A model generated the notes under the pieces. That model did no database searches. It worked only from the letters and a program-made list of their open reading frames with translations, and was not told the DNA's origin. Below are positions 56,828 through 64,000 of a DNA stretch of 64,000 nucleotides, in pieces (the first letter of the stretch is position 1; each line of letters begins with the position of its first letter). The DNA comes from JAMXLO01 sp041487355 (lineage in GTDB: Bacteria > Pseudomonadota > Alphaproteobacteria > Acetobacterales > Acetobacteraceae). The translations under genes and the position numbers were made by a program. The stretch spans positions 16,469-80,468 of the forward strand of contig JBGPND010000004.1 in the NCBI GenBank assembly GCA_041487355.1, given 5' to 3'.

Positions 56828-57829
56828 ATGACACCGGTCGAACCGGGCGGCGACGACACCGTACGCATTCTGCCGCCGCCGCGCCGCAAGCGCGGCGGCT
56901 TGCTGTCTGCCATCGGCATCGCGGCCTTGCTTGTCGTTTCGGCCGGCGGTTGGCTGCTGTGGCCGGTTCCGTCCGCGCCCCCTTCCGTCAGCGTGCCGCC
57001 GGCTGCCCCCGCCACCGCCAGCAAGCCGGCCTTCCCGATCGAGATCGCCACCGAACAGCAGATCCGCGATCATACGGCGACCGCTCTCACCATATTCCGC
57101 TTTGCCGACAACCCGCGGGTCCTGGTGCTCGATTTCGCATCCCTGCGCGACCAGGGGAGGATGCTGAACCGGGTGGCCGCCCTGGTGGAGAAGGTCGGCC
57201 TGCCGCGCGACCGGGTGCTGAGCGACAGCGAGCTCGACCAGGCGATCCGCTCGCAGGGCGACACGATCGAGACCTTCTATTACGGGCACGACTATGGCGC
57301 CGATTCGGTGGCCCGCTTCTTCGCTCTGGCCGACCGCGATCAAATCGAGCTGGATCCCGCGGAGGAGAGGCTGCGCGCCTTGCTGCACCAGGAGGGTTGG
57401 TTCGCCCCCGGCGTGAGCGCCGCATTGATTTCGCTGACCGCCGTCGGGGCGGATCCAAAGGTCACCGAAGCCGCGCGGGCCGCGATCCTGCGGCACGAAT
57501 TGTCGCACGGCGAGTTCTTCAGCAATCCGGTTTATGCCGAGTATGTCCACAATTTCTGGCTGACCGCGCTGACCGCGGGCGAGCGCGCCGCGTTTCGCAG
57601 TTTCCTGGCCGGGGAGGAATACGATGCCAGCCAGGAAGAGCTGATGTTCAACGAGATGCAGGCCTATCTGATGTTCACCCGCGATGCGCTGTTCTTCGCC
57701 CCGTCTCAGGCTGGCCTGACCCCGGCCCGACTCGTTGAGTTGCAGACGCAGTTTCTCAACGGCATGCCGCGCGGCTGGCTGCGGAACATACTGGCCGGTT
57801 ATCAGGAACAATCCTCATCCGCCCGGTAG
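56828..57829 (+). CDS. Membrane-anchored HExxH protein, putative zinc metalloprotease
   Basis: A 333-residue protein I cannot assign to a named family. A basic N-terminus (RILPPPRRKRGG) precedes one membrane helix (about 25-46, LLSAIGIAALLVVSAGGWLL). A Pro/Ala linker follows, then a globular part that should lie in the periplasm. RHELSHGEFF (HELSH at 223-227) fits the HExxH zinc site, and FNEMQAY (Glu276) about 50 residues later is a plausible third ligand. An upstream region FYYGHDYGADSVARFF may contribute to the fold. Stop codon at 57827-57829. It is the last plus-strand gene of the T6SS operon, 25 bases after the OmpA-family gene. Could cut peptidoglycan-linked or secreted proteins; activity is inference. 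Confidence 0.8.
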   Translation: MTPVEPGGDDTVRILPPPRRKRGGLLSAIGIAALLVVSAGGWLLWPVPSAPPSVSVPPAAPATASKPAFPIEIATEQQIRDHTATALTIFRFADNPRVLVLDFASLRDQGRMLNRVAALVEKVGLPRDRVLSDSELDQAIRSQGDTIETFYYGHDYGADSVARFFALADRDQIELDPAEERLRALLHQEGWFAPGVSAALISLTAVGADPKVTEAARAAILRHELSHGEFFSNPVYAEYVHNFWLTALTAGERAAFRSFLAGEEYDASQEELMFNEMQAYLMFTRDALFFAPSQAGLTPARLVELQTQFLNGMPRGWLRNILAGYQEQSSSAR

Positions 57830-57853
57830 GGCGGCCAGGTCAATGCGCAGTCG

Positions 57854-57884
57854 CTATAGCGGGTTCAGGGTGACCGGAAACGCG
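57854..57884. repeat. 31-base dispersed repeat, copy 2
   Basis: CTATAGCGGGTTCAGGGTGA plus CCGGAAACGCG, 29 of 31 matches to the complement of 41774-41804. It lies in the 105-base gap between the convergent HExxH gene and the kinase gene. No classical terminator is visible there. Confidence 0.65.
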
Positions 57885-57934
57885 ACGAGCTTCTCCAGTC
57901 AGGCTGAACTTGCTGTCGCGTTGCGAAAGCGTCG

Positions 57935-59989
57935 CTACTTCGGCAACGCGTCCAATGTCACGGCGGCACCGGCCACGTTGACGCCGCGCCGACGTGCATT
58001 GTCGATCGCCGCCTGCAGATCTCGCAGATAGACATCGACGGTCTCCGAGTTGCTCGGTCGCGCCCGGTCGAACAGCGGCTGCGACGAGGCCACTGCGATG
58101 ATCATGTCGGTGCCGTACGGTTCGGCGATCGTCCACGCCGGGTGGCCCAGAGGGACCGGCTCGGCCGGGCTGTAGACGCGAGGCGGGTCGGCCGCGATGC
58201 CCTCCTTGGGATCGGCGATCTGCGGATAGAGATGCTGCACGGTCCCGTCATGCGCGACATAGTCCACGCGCAACCGGCTGGCGAAATCAGGCATTGTCAG
58301 CCTTACGCGCACCTGCTCGCCGTCGTGCAGGCGCGTCTTGCCGTCCGCCATCTGCAGGCCGAGCCGGGAGCCACCGGCACCGAACCCGGGCACGGTCGGG
58401 CGCAGCGCGTCCAGCGCGGGGCAGAACACCGGATCGACGCCGCTCACACGCCAGTCGATCTCATTGGGCGACGTGATGCCGGCGATGCCCTGACGCAAAT
58501 CGTCCACGGCGAAGCTGCCCGCGAAGCCGGAGAGTGCCACCGAGCCGCCGTCGCGTACATCGCCGCCGAGCAGAGCGCAGCGCCGGCTGGCGATGTATTG
58601 CGCGATCTGCCGGCGCATCACGTCGAGACCCGCCGACGCAACCTGCGGGTTGGTCACTGGAGGCGGTGGCGAAGGCGGCGCGACCTGGGTCGCCACGGGC
58701 GGCACGGGTAAGGGCGCAGGGGCGGGCTGCGGCGATGGCGGGCTCTGCGGCGCGGTCTGGGTCGCCGCGGTCGGCTGGGTCGCTGCTTCCGGTGCCGGTG
58801 GTGGCGCGGGAGACGGAGAAGCTGGCGGAGTCGGAATGGCATTCGAAGTATCGGCGGACGTCGGGCCGGACTGCGTCTCCTGGCTGGGCGTCGGCGTCGG
58901 AGCGCTCGAACCGATCACGGGCGTATTCGTCGTCGCAACCTGCGTCCGGGTCTCCGCGGGCGCCCGCAACAGGAACCACCAGCCACCGCCGCCCAGCAAC
59001 GCAAGCAGCACGACCGCGGCCGCCGCGATGATCGGCACGGACGAACGCTTGGCCGGCTGGTTGACCGGAATGGTACGGGGCGCAGAGCGAGCAGCGGTGG
59101 CGCCACCTGGTCGCGGTTGCACCGGCGCGACGACCATCGTCGCCTCGTCCTCGCTCGCCGGTTCGGCCTGGCCGGACACAGCGGCCCGCATCGCCTCGGC
59201 GAAGGCCGTGGCGGACGGGTAGCGATCCTCCGGCCGCTTCGCCATCGCCCGGCGCACCACGGCGTCGAATGACGGCGGCGCGGTCACCGAGAGCTGCGAC
59301 GGCGCCGGCGGGTCGGTGTTCAGCGCCTTGTGCATGATCGCCGACATGCCGCCTTCGAACGGACGCTCGCCGGTCAGCAACTGATACAGCAATACGCCCG
59401 ACGAATAGATGTCGGTGCGCGCGTCCACCACCTGGCCCATGAACTGCTCAGGCGACATGTAGGCCGGCGTTCCCAGCACCGTGCCGGCCTGGGTCATCGA
59501 GCTGCTCTCGATCCGCGCGATGCCGAAATCAGCGATCTTCGCCTGGCCCGTACTGGTGAGCATGACATTCGCCGGCTTGATGTCCCGGTGCACCACGCCG
59601 CGCTCGTGGCTGAACTGCAGCCCCGCCAGCAGGTCGTCCATGACGCGGACCGTGTCGGCCAGCGCGAAGCGCTCCTGCTTGTCGAGCACCGCTTTCAGCG
59701 ACGGCCCATCGACGAACTCCATCACGATATAGGCGAAATCGTTGGTCTCGCCGTAGTCGAACACGCCGACGATATTGGGGTGGGTCAGCCGGCCGGCGGC
59801 CTGCGCCTCGCGGCGGAACCGGGCGAGCGCCTCCGCGGTCTCCGGGTCGGAGGCATCGGGCAGACGCACCGTCTTGATCGCCACGCGGCGGGCGATGATC
59901 GGATCCCAGCCCTCGTAGACGGTGCCCATCGCACCACGGCCAAGCGGCCGCTTGATCTCGTACTTGCCGAGGGACTCGATGGCCTCCAT
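57935..59989 (-). CDS. Transmembrane Ser/Thr protein kinase (PpkA/ImpN-like)
   Basis: 684 residues. The N-terminal Hanks-type kinase domain (about 8-270) has all key residues: GRGAMGTV (17-24), Lys39, HRDIKPAN (134-141), DFG (154-156), GTPAYMSPEQF. A juxtamembrane part, one membrane helix (about 316-340, WWFLL), a long Pro/Ala/Thr linker (about 345-455) and a periplasmic C-terminal domain follow. The last has GEQVRVRLTMPDF and VQHLYPQIADP, resembling the DUF4384 type domain. Kinases of this layout phosphorylate the T6SS FHA protein, so this is the likely opponent of PppA. But it is the third gene of the CHAT unit (30 bases after it), not of the T6SS operon, so it may instead, or also, signal for that system. 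Confidence 0.9.
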   Translation of the reverse strand: MEAIESLGKYEIKRPLGRGAMGTVYEGWDPIIARRVAIKTVRLPDASDPETAEALARFRREAQAAGRLTHPNIVGVFDYGETNDFAYIVMEFVDGPSLKAVLDKQERFALADTVRVMDDLLAGLQFSHERGVVHRDIKPANVMLTSTGQAKIADFGIARIESSSMTQAGTVLGTPAYMSPEQFMGQVVDARTDIYSSGVLLYQLLTGERPFEGGMSAIMHKALNTDPPAPSQLSVTAPPSFDAVVRRAMAKRPEDRYPSATAFAEAMRAAVSGQAEPASEDEATMVVAPVQPRPGGATAARSAPRTIPVNQPAKRSSVPIIAAAAVVLLALLGGGGWWFLLRAPAETRTQVATTNTPVIGSSAPTPTPSQETQSGPTSADTSNAIPTPPASPSPAPPPAPEAATQPTAATQTAPQSPPSPQPAPAPLPVPPVATQVAPPSPPPPVTNPQVASAGLDVMRRQIAQYIASRRCALLGGDVRDGGSVALSGFAGSFAVDDLRQGIAGITSPNEIDWRVSGVDPVFCPALDALRPTVPGFGAGGSRLGLQMADGKTRLHDGEQVRVRLTMPDFASRLRVDYVAHDGTVQHLYPQIADPKEGIAADPPRVYSPAEPVPLGHPAWTIAEPYGTDMIIAVASSQPLFDRARPSNSETVDVYLRDLQAAIDNARRRGVNVAGAAVTLDALPK

Positions 59990-60019
59990 CCCGCGTGTCG
60001 CTCCACCTTTCGGCGGACG

Positions 60020-63000
60020 TTATAGACCCGCGAGCTGCCGCGGTGAAACGTGACGCTCGGCGCTCACGGGGCCGCGTTCGCCACCTTCGCCGATCACCGC
60101 GAACGGTGCCCAGAAGAACGGATGGGCGATCTCGGCGGGCAGCCCCTTGCCGGCATCCGCCAGCATGGCGAGCTGCGCGTCGCGCAAGGCGCCGGCGATG
60201 CCGAGGTTCGGATTCTCCCGCATCCGCCGCAGCGTGTCGGCTACCAGGAACGCCGCTACCTGATCATTGACCGACCAGTGGGTGACCTCGAGCGAACGCG
60301 CCCCGGCATAGAAGAAGGCGCGCGCCAGTCCGGAAAGGCTTTCGCCAGCGGTGGTGCCGCCCGGGCCGCCCGAATTGCACGCCGAAAGGATCACGAGGTC
60401 GGCATCCAGGTCGAGCCCGACGACCGCGGATGCGGTCAGCAGCGCGCCGGAGGCGTTGGTCGCGTTGGCGGGTGCCGAGGTGACGATTGCCGGCTCGCTC
60501 TGGCAGCGCAGTTCCGCCGGCAGCAAGGCGTGGGTGGAGAACTGCAGGATGCGATAGTCCTTCAGCCTGGCCTTCAGCACCGCATCGGCGGTGAAGGCGG
60601 GGCCCAGCAGTTCGTCTGACGCGTCGGCGCCCAGCAGGGCCCGTGCCGCATCCAGCTCCTTGCGCGCATAGGGCAGCGGCGGCAGGCCGGCGAGCAGCTT
60701 GGCGCTTTCGCCGCAACCCGCGCCGGAGAAGGTCTTCTCCGCCTGCGCCAGGGTCACCGGCCGGAAGTCACCGAAGCCGAACCATGGATGCGAGGCACGT
60801 GAGCCTGTGGCGATCTTGCGCAAGGAGACGAAGTTGGACGGGGCCGGCACATGCGCCAGGGTGAACTTGCGCACCAGCCACGGCGCCTCGGCGAGGTTCG
60901 CGGCGTCCGCCGGTCCGGTCAGCAGCACCTCGAACGGCAGCGACAGCAGCGGGCCGGCAGGCGCCACCACCAGCGATTTCACCCCGTCGAGCGAGCTTGC
61001 CACGCCGCCGAGCGTGAGCTGGTAGAGCTTCTGCGCATCGGCGATATCGAAAGGCGGCAGGCCGTTTGTGGTCAATTCGATGCCGGCGCGCACGCGGCGC
61101 ACCAGCTCGGCGATCTGCTTCACGCCGCCATCGATCTTCGAGACCGCGATGGTGCCGTTGCGCAGCAGGAAGACCCAGCCGTCCTCGTCGCTGAGCGTGA
61201 TGGCGGCGAACGCCTCGCTGGGATGCAGCGCGGCGAAGACGTCCTTCGCCGACACCACCTGCTGTACAAGCTGGCCGTAGTTCGGCGAGGCAGCCTGCAA
61301 GGCCGCGTCGGCGTCGGCGAGTGCCGACTGCGCCTCGGTGATCTGCTTGTCGAGGTCGGCGGCGCTGGTCGCGGTCGGCGCGATGGTCGCGCCCTGGCGC
61401 TGCGCATCCGCCAGCTCGTCGCGCTTGCGGTAGAGGTCGGACAGCTTCGCGGATGCGTCCTGCCGATGTCGGATCGCCTCGGCCACCTTTGGGTCGCGGG
61501 AGTTCTCCGACAGCCGCGCCGTGGCCTGGGCGATCTGCTGGCTGGTGATGCCGCCCTGCGCGAGCTGCGCCGCGGTGAACATCTCGGCCAGCAGGGTCCC
61601 ACGCTGATCCTTCTGCCGCTCCGCCTCGGCGGCATAGACATCGAGGCAGGAGGCCATCAGCACCGGCGTGGTGCCGGCCTTCAGCGCCGCCAGCGACTGC
61701 ACGGCGCTGCGGCAGATCGGCAGGGCGGCATCGGCCTTGCCGCTCTTCACCAGTTGACGCGCGCGCAGCAGATAGGTGTCGGCGAGCGGCTTCGAGCCGG
61801 GCAGCGAGCGGTCGAACGCAGCGGTCGACTGCAGCAGATCGGCGAGCGCCTGATCATCCTGTCCCTGGGCGGCGGCCGCCACGCCACTGGTGCGATACAG
61901 GCGGGCATTGACGATCGGCCGCGCCAGGCCATTGCCTCGCGCAAGATCGGTCGCCGATTTCAGCACCGCATCGGCTTCCTGCGGTCGCTCCATGATGCGC
62001 AGCACCACGCCGCGGTTGCGCCGCACCTCGATCAGGCCGAGCAGAGCCGACTGCGCCCTGGGATCGGTGAGCAGGTCCTGGCTGGGCATGAGATCCGCCA
62101 GGCGAATTTGCCCGGCGCGCACGAAGGCGTTGTTCGCCTGGGTCGCACGCGCCCGGACGGCTAGCGCGTCAGCCGGGATTTCCCCGGCATAGGCGGAATC
62201 CGCCTGGGTCAGCAGCGTCAACGCCTGCTCGAGCTGACCCTGGTTCATCGCGTCCAGGCCGCGATAGTGCAGCAGCCGGGCCTGCGCGGTGGCATCGGCC
62301 GATCCGGGCACCAGTTTGCCTGCGTCGGCAAACAGCGCGTCGGCCTCGGCGTAGCGGCCCTCATTGGAAAGCTGTAGCGCCAGCGACATAAGCGCGGTCG
62401 AGGTGTTGGCGTTGTCCTTGCCGAGCGCCTTCTGTTGCAGGGCGAGTGCGGCGCGGAAGGCGCTTTCCGCGGCGCCCGGGTTGTCCGCCAGATTGGCGCG
62501 CGTGCCGGCTGACATCAGAGTATCGAACTGGCCGACATCGCCGGAGCTGAACGCTTTTGCGGCGAGCCGGCTGGCCAGCAGTGCATCGGCGCCCGAGGTA
62601 GGCGCGACCGCGTCCGCGCGCGCGACCCCCGCCAGCACGCCAATCGAGCGCTCCATCACCTGCGCCACCGGCAGGACGCCGTCGGCGTACCAGACGGTGC
62701 CGTTGACCAGCGCCACCATGGCGACATGCGCCCAGCCGCCGACCAGGCGGGTGCACGGCATGAGCTGGGTCGGCTGGCCGCCAAGGATCGTGGTGGTGAC
62801 TGGCGCTTCGCAGCGGAAGCGGTTGTCGAGCCCGGTGCGCCAGGGGCTCGCGGTGGCGAGTTGCGCGAGCTCGCCCGCGGTCCCCGGCCCGCCCGAGCGG
62901 ACGCGCGCACTGGGCTGCTGCCACGTGCCGCAGAACACGTCGGCGCTCTGGCCGGCCTCCGCCTGCTGGGTGCAGTCCTCGCCCACCGAGTTCTTGCCGA

Positions 63001-63133
63001 TCGCGACCTGCGCCACCGGCTTGGCGGCGCTCTGGCCGCCTTTCACGTAGGCATCGGGTGGCGGCGTCTGGCAGGCCAGGAGCAGCAGCGGGGCGAGCAG
63101 TGCCAGCAGGCGGAATGGAATTGTCGCGTGCAT
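60020..63133 (-). CDS. TPR-CHAT lipoprotein, caspase-like protease candidate
   Basis: A 1037-residue protein. The signal peptide MHATIPFRLLALLAPLLLLA ends in a lipobox LLAC with Cys21, so it should be a periplasm- or surface-facing lipoprotein. The middle (about 190-560) is a helical array of TPR-like units (AFRAALALQQKALGKDNANT, LSNEGRYAEADALFADAGK, LAAAQGQDDQALADLL-like repeats). A coiled-coil stretch spans about 555-640. The C-terminal CHAT domain (about 700-1020) has both catalytic residues: His868 in LQFSTHALLP and Cys919 in VILSACNSGGPGG, and HPFFWAPFAVIGEG at its end. CHAT proteases are caspase relatives; TPR-CHAT proteins are known as toxin or immune proteases. An exported lipoprotein form, two bases after a secreted beta-helix protein, suggests processing of that protein or of envelope targets. 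Confidence 0.9.
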   Translation of the reverse strand: MHATIPFRLLALLAPLLLLACQTPPPDAYVKGGQSAAKPVAQVAIGKNSVGEDCTQQAEAGQSADVFCGTWQQPSARVRSGGPGTAGELAQLATASPWRTGLDNRFRCEAPVTTTILGGQPTQLMPCTRLVGGWAHVAMVALVNGTVWYADGVLPVAQVMERSIGVLAGVARADAVAPTSGADALLASRLAAKAFSSGDVGQFDTLMSAGTRANLADNPGAAESAFRAALALQQKALGKDNANTSTALMSLALQLSNEGRYAEADALFADAGKLVPGSADATAQARLLHYRGLDAMNQGQLEQALTLLTQADSAYAGEIPADALAVRARATQANNAFVRAGQIRLADLMPSQDLLTDPRAQSALLGLIEVRRNRGVVLRIMERPQEADAVLKSATDLARGNGLARPIVNARLYRTSGVAAAAQGQDDQALADLLQSTAAFDRSLPGSKPLADTYLLRARQLVKSGKADAALPICRSAVQSLAALKAGTTPVLMASCLDVYAAEAERQKDQRGTLLAEMFTAAQLAQGGITSQQIAQATARLSENSRDPKVAEAIRHRQDASAKLSDLYRKRDELADAQRQGATIAPTATSAADLDKQITEAQSALADADAALQAASPNYGQLVQQVVSAKDVFAALHPSEAFAAITLSDEDGWVFLLRNGTIAVSKIDGGVKQIAELVRRVRAGIELTTNGLPPFDIADAQKLYQLTLGGVASSLDGVKSLVVAPAGPLLSLPFEVLLTGPADAANLAEAPWLVRKFTLAHVPAPSNFVSLRKIATGSRASHPWFGFGDFRPVTLAQAEKTFSGAGCGESAKLLAGLPPLPYARKELDAARALLGADASDELLGPAFTADAVLKARLKDYRILQFSTHALLPAELRCQSEPAIVTSAPANATNASGALLTASAVVGLDLDADLVILSACNSGGPGGTTAGESLSGLARAFFYAGARSLEVTHWSVNDQVAAFLVADTLRRMRENPNLGIAGALRDAQLAMLADAGKGLPAEIAHPFFWAPFAVIGEGGERGPVSAERHVSPRQLAGL

Positions 63134-63135
63134 GA

Positions 63136-64000
63136 TCAGTAGTCCTGGTCGGAAACGATGGGCAGCAGCAGGTCGTCCTGGTCGTCCGGGTTGTACAGCG
63201 TGCCGATCGAGATGTCGTTCAGCGGGTTGGCCGTGGGCAGCCCCTGGGTGGGCAGCAGCACGCAGTTCACCGAATGGATCGGGCAGGAGTTGAAGCGGAA
63301 GTTGGAATTCGGACTCGGCTGGATCCCCGCCGCGCCCGCCGCCGCGGGGCCGCTGAGCCCGGCCACTGACCCGGTCAGCAGGGTGGCACCGGAGGCGCCG
63401 TTGCGGATCACGTCGAGTGCCTGGACGAAGACGTTGCCGGTCGCCTGGCCGGCGTCAATGTTGAGGATCAGCCACGTTGTCCCTGCCTGCAGCCCGGGGT
63501 TGGCGAAGGTGATGTTGCCGGGGCCGGCGACGTTGATCCGCAGGATGCTGGGGTCGCCCTGGATCGTGCTGCTGCCCAGTTGAGTGAAGCCGGCGGCGGT
63601 CAGGAACGCGCCGGCGGTGGGTGGATTGGTCTTGTCGCCCGGGAAGTTCGTGACTACGCCGGGGGGGCGCTTCGAGCCGCTGGTGGTGATCGTGGCCCCA
63701 TTGGCGAGGGTGATCTGGCCGGGCCCGGTATCGACGAGGATCAGTGGTGCGGTGACGGGACCGCTGATCAGCAGGTCCACCCCGTCTTTGAGGTTGAAGG
63801 TCCCGCCGCTCTTGAAGCTTCCAAGCTGGCTCACTCGGTTCCCTGGCCCGGTCAGAATGGCGTCACCCGCGGAACTGCCCAGCAGCAACGGCGTCGTGAC
63901 CACGCCCGTCGCCACCGTCTCGCTGATCCCGCCGACCGCGCTCGCCGTCAGTGTCACCGACGTCGTGCCGGTGATCGAGCCGGGTATGCTGATGCTCGGC
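63136..64000 (-). CDS. C-terminal part of a large beta-helical secreted protein (filamentous haemagglutinin-like), cut by window end
   Basis: At least 288 residues, open through base 64000; the N-terminus lies outside. The visible part is Gly/Thr/Ser/Val-rich with short repeats of the parallel beta-helix kind (GVDLLISGPVTAPLILVDTG, GQITLANGATITTSG, GPGNITFANPGLQAGT). It ends in a compact tail with two cysteines (FNSCPIHSVNCVLLP) and the acidic terminus DDQDDLLLPIVSDQDY. This resembles the C-termini of two-partner-secreted (TpsA) haemagglutinins of alphaproteobacteria. A TpsB pore gene, if present, would be further out. It is the first visible gene of the unit that continues with the CHAT lipoprotein and the kinase. 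Confidence 0.8.
   Translation of the reverse strand, partial: PSISIPGSITGTTSVTLTASAVGGISETVATGVVTTPLLLGSSAGDAILTGPGNRVSQLGSFKSGGTFNLKDGVDLLISGPVTAPLILVDTGPGQITLANGATITTSGSKRPPGVVTNFPGDKTNPPTAGAFLTAAGFTQLGSSTIQGDPSILRINVAGPGNITFANPGLQAGTTWLILNIDAGQATGNVFVQALDVIRNGASGATLLTGSVAGLSGPAAAGAAGIQPSPNSNFRFNSCPIHSVNCVLLPTQGLPTANPLNDISIGTLYNPDDQDDLLLPIVSDQDY

Overview
Organism: a G+C-rich bacterium (roughly two thirds G+C by eye). Tightly packed genes with ATGA start/stop overlaps, dispersed palindromic intergenic repeats and an imp-type type VI secretion (T6SS) gene order suggest an alphaproteobacterium, perhaps Rhodospirillales/Acetobacteraceae. This placement is inference; no rRNA or tRNA gene is visible to support it.

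Layout: the dominant structure is a perfect palindrome. Bases 1-23766 are the reverse complement of 23767-47532, with no spacer at the axis and no mismatch that I found. The mirror still holds at base 1, so it continues outside the window. I read it as a fold-back (assembly or hairpin-read artefact) at a natural palindromic repeat (23721-23812), not as two T6SS loci. Every left-arm gene is listed with its mirror coordinates, but the biology is described once, in the right arm (23767-47532) and the unique part (47533-64000).

Right arm: a dipeptide/oligopeptide ABC transporter (dppB-C-D-F, no binding protein visible), an unrecognised gene on the opposite strand (28113-28943), then a T6SS run: vgrG, a DUF6931-like gene, tagH (FHA), tssJ, tssK, tssL (with an OmpA domain), tssM, tagF, pppA. 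Next comes clpV-hcp on the minus strand, with a clear hairpin terminator after hcp, and divergent tssA. The second sheath/baseplate operon (46452 onward) is tssB-tssC-tssC2-tagJ-tssE-tssF-tssG, the same order as Rhizobium impB-impH. It is preceded by a sigma70-like promoter and a perfect TGTGA-N6-TCACA Crp/Fnr-type site. Following it are a methyltransferase with a regulatory domain, an OmpA-family gene broken by a one-base frameshift, and a membrane-anchored HExxH protein.

Converging from the right end is a three-gene minus-strand unit: the C-terminus of a large beta-helical secreted protein (cut by the window end), a 1037-residue TPR-CHAT lipoprotein with an intact His/Cys dyad, and a transmembrane Ser/Thr kinase.

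How it works together: TssJLM form the envelope complex, TssEFGK with VgrG the baseplate, TssA the assembly cap/primer, TssBC(+TssC2) the sheath, Hcp the tube and ClpV the sheath recycler. TagH, PppA, TagF and probably the kinase form the phosphorylation-controlled switch. No PAAR gene and no certain effector is visible. The most novel candidates are the beta-helix/CHAT/kinase unit, the HExxH protein, the methyltransferase at the operon end, and the orphan gene beside vgrG.
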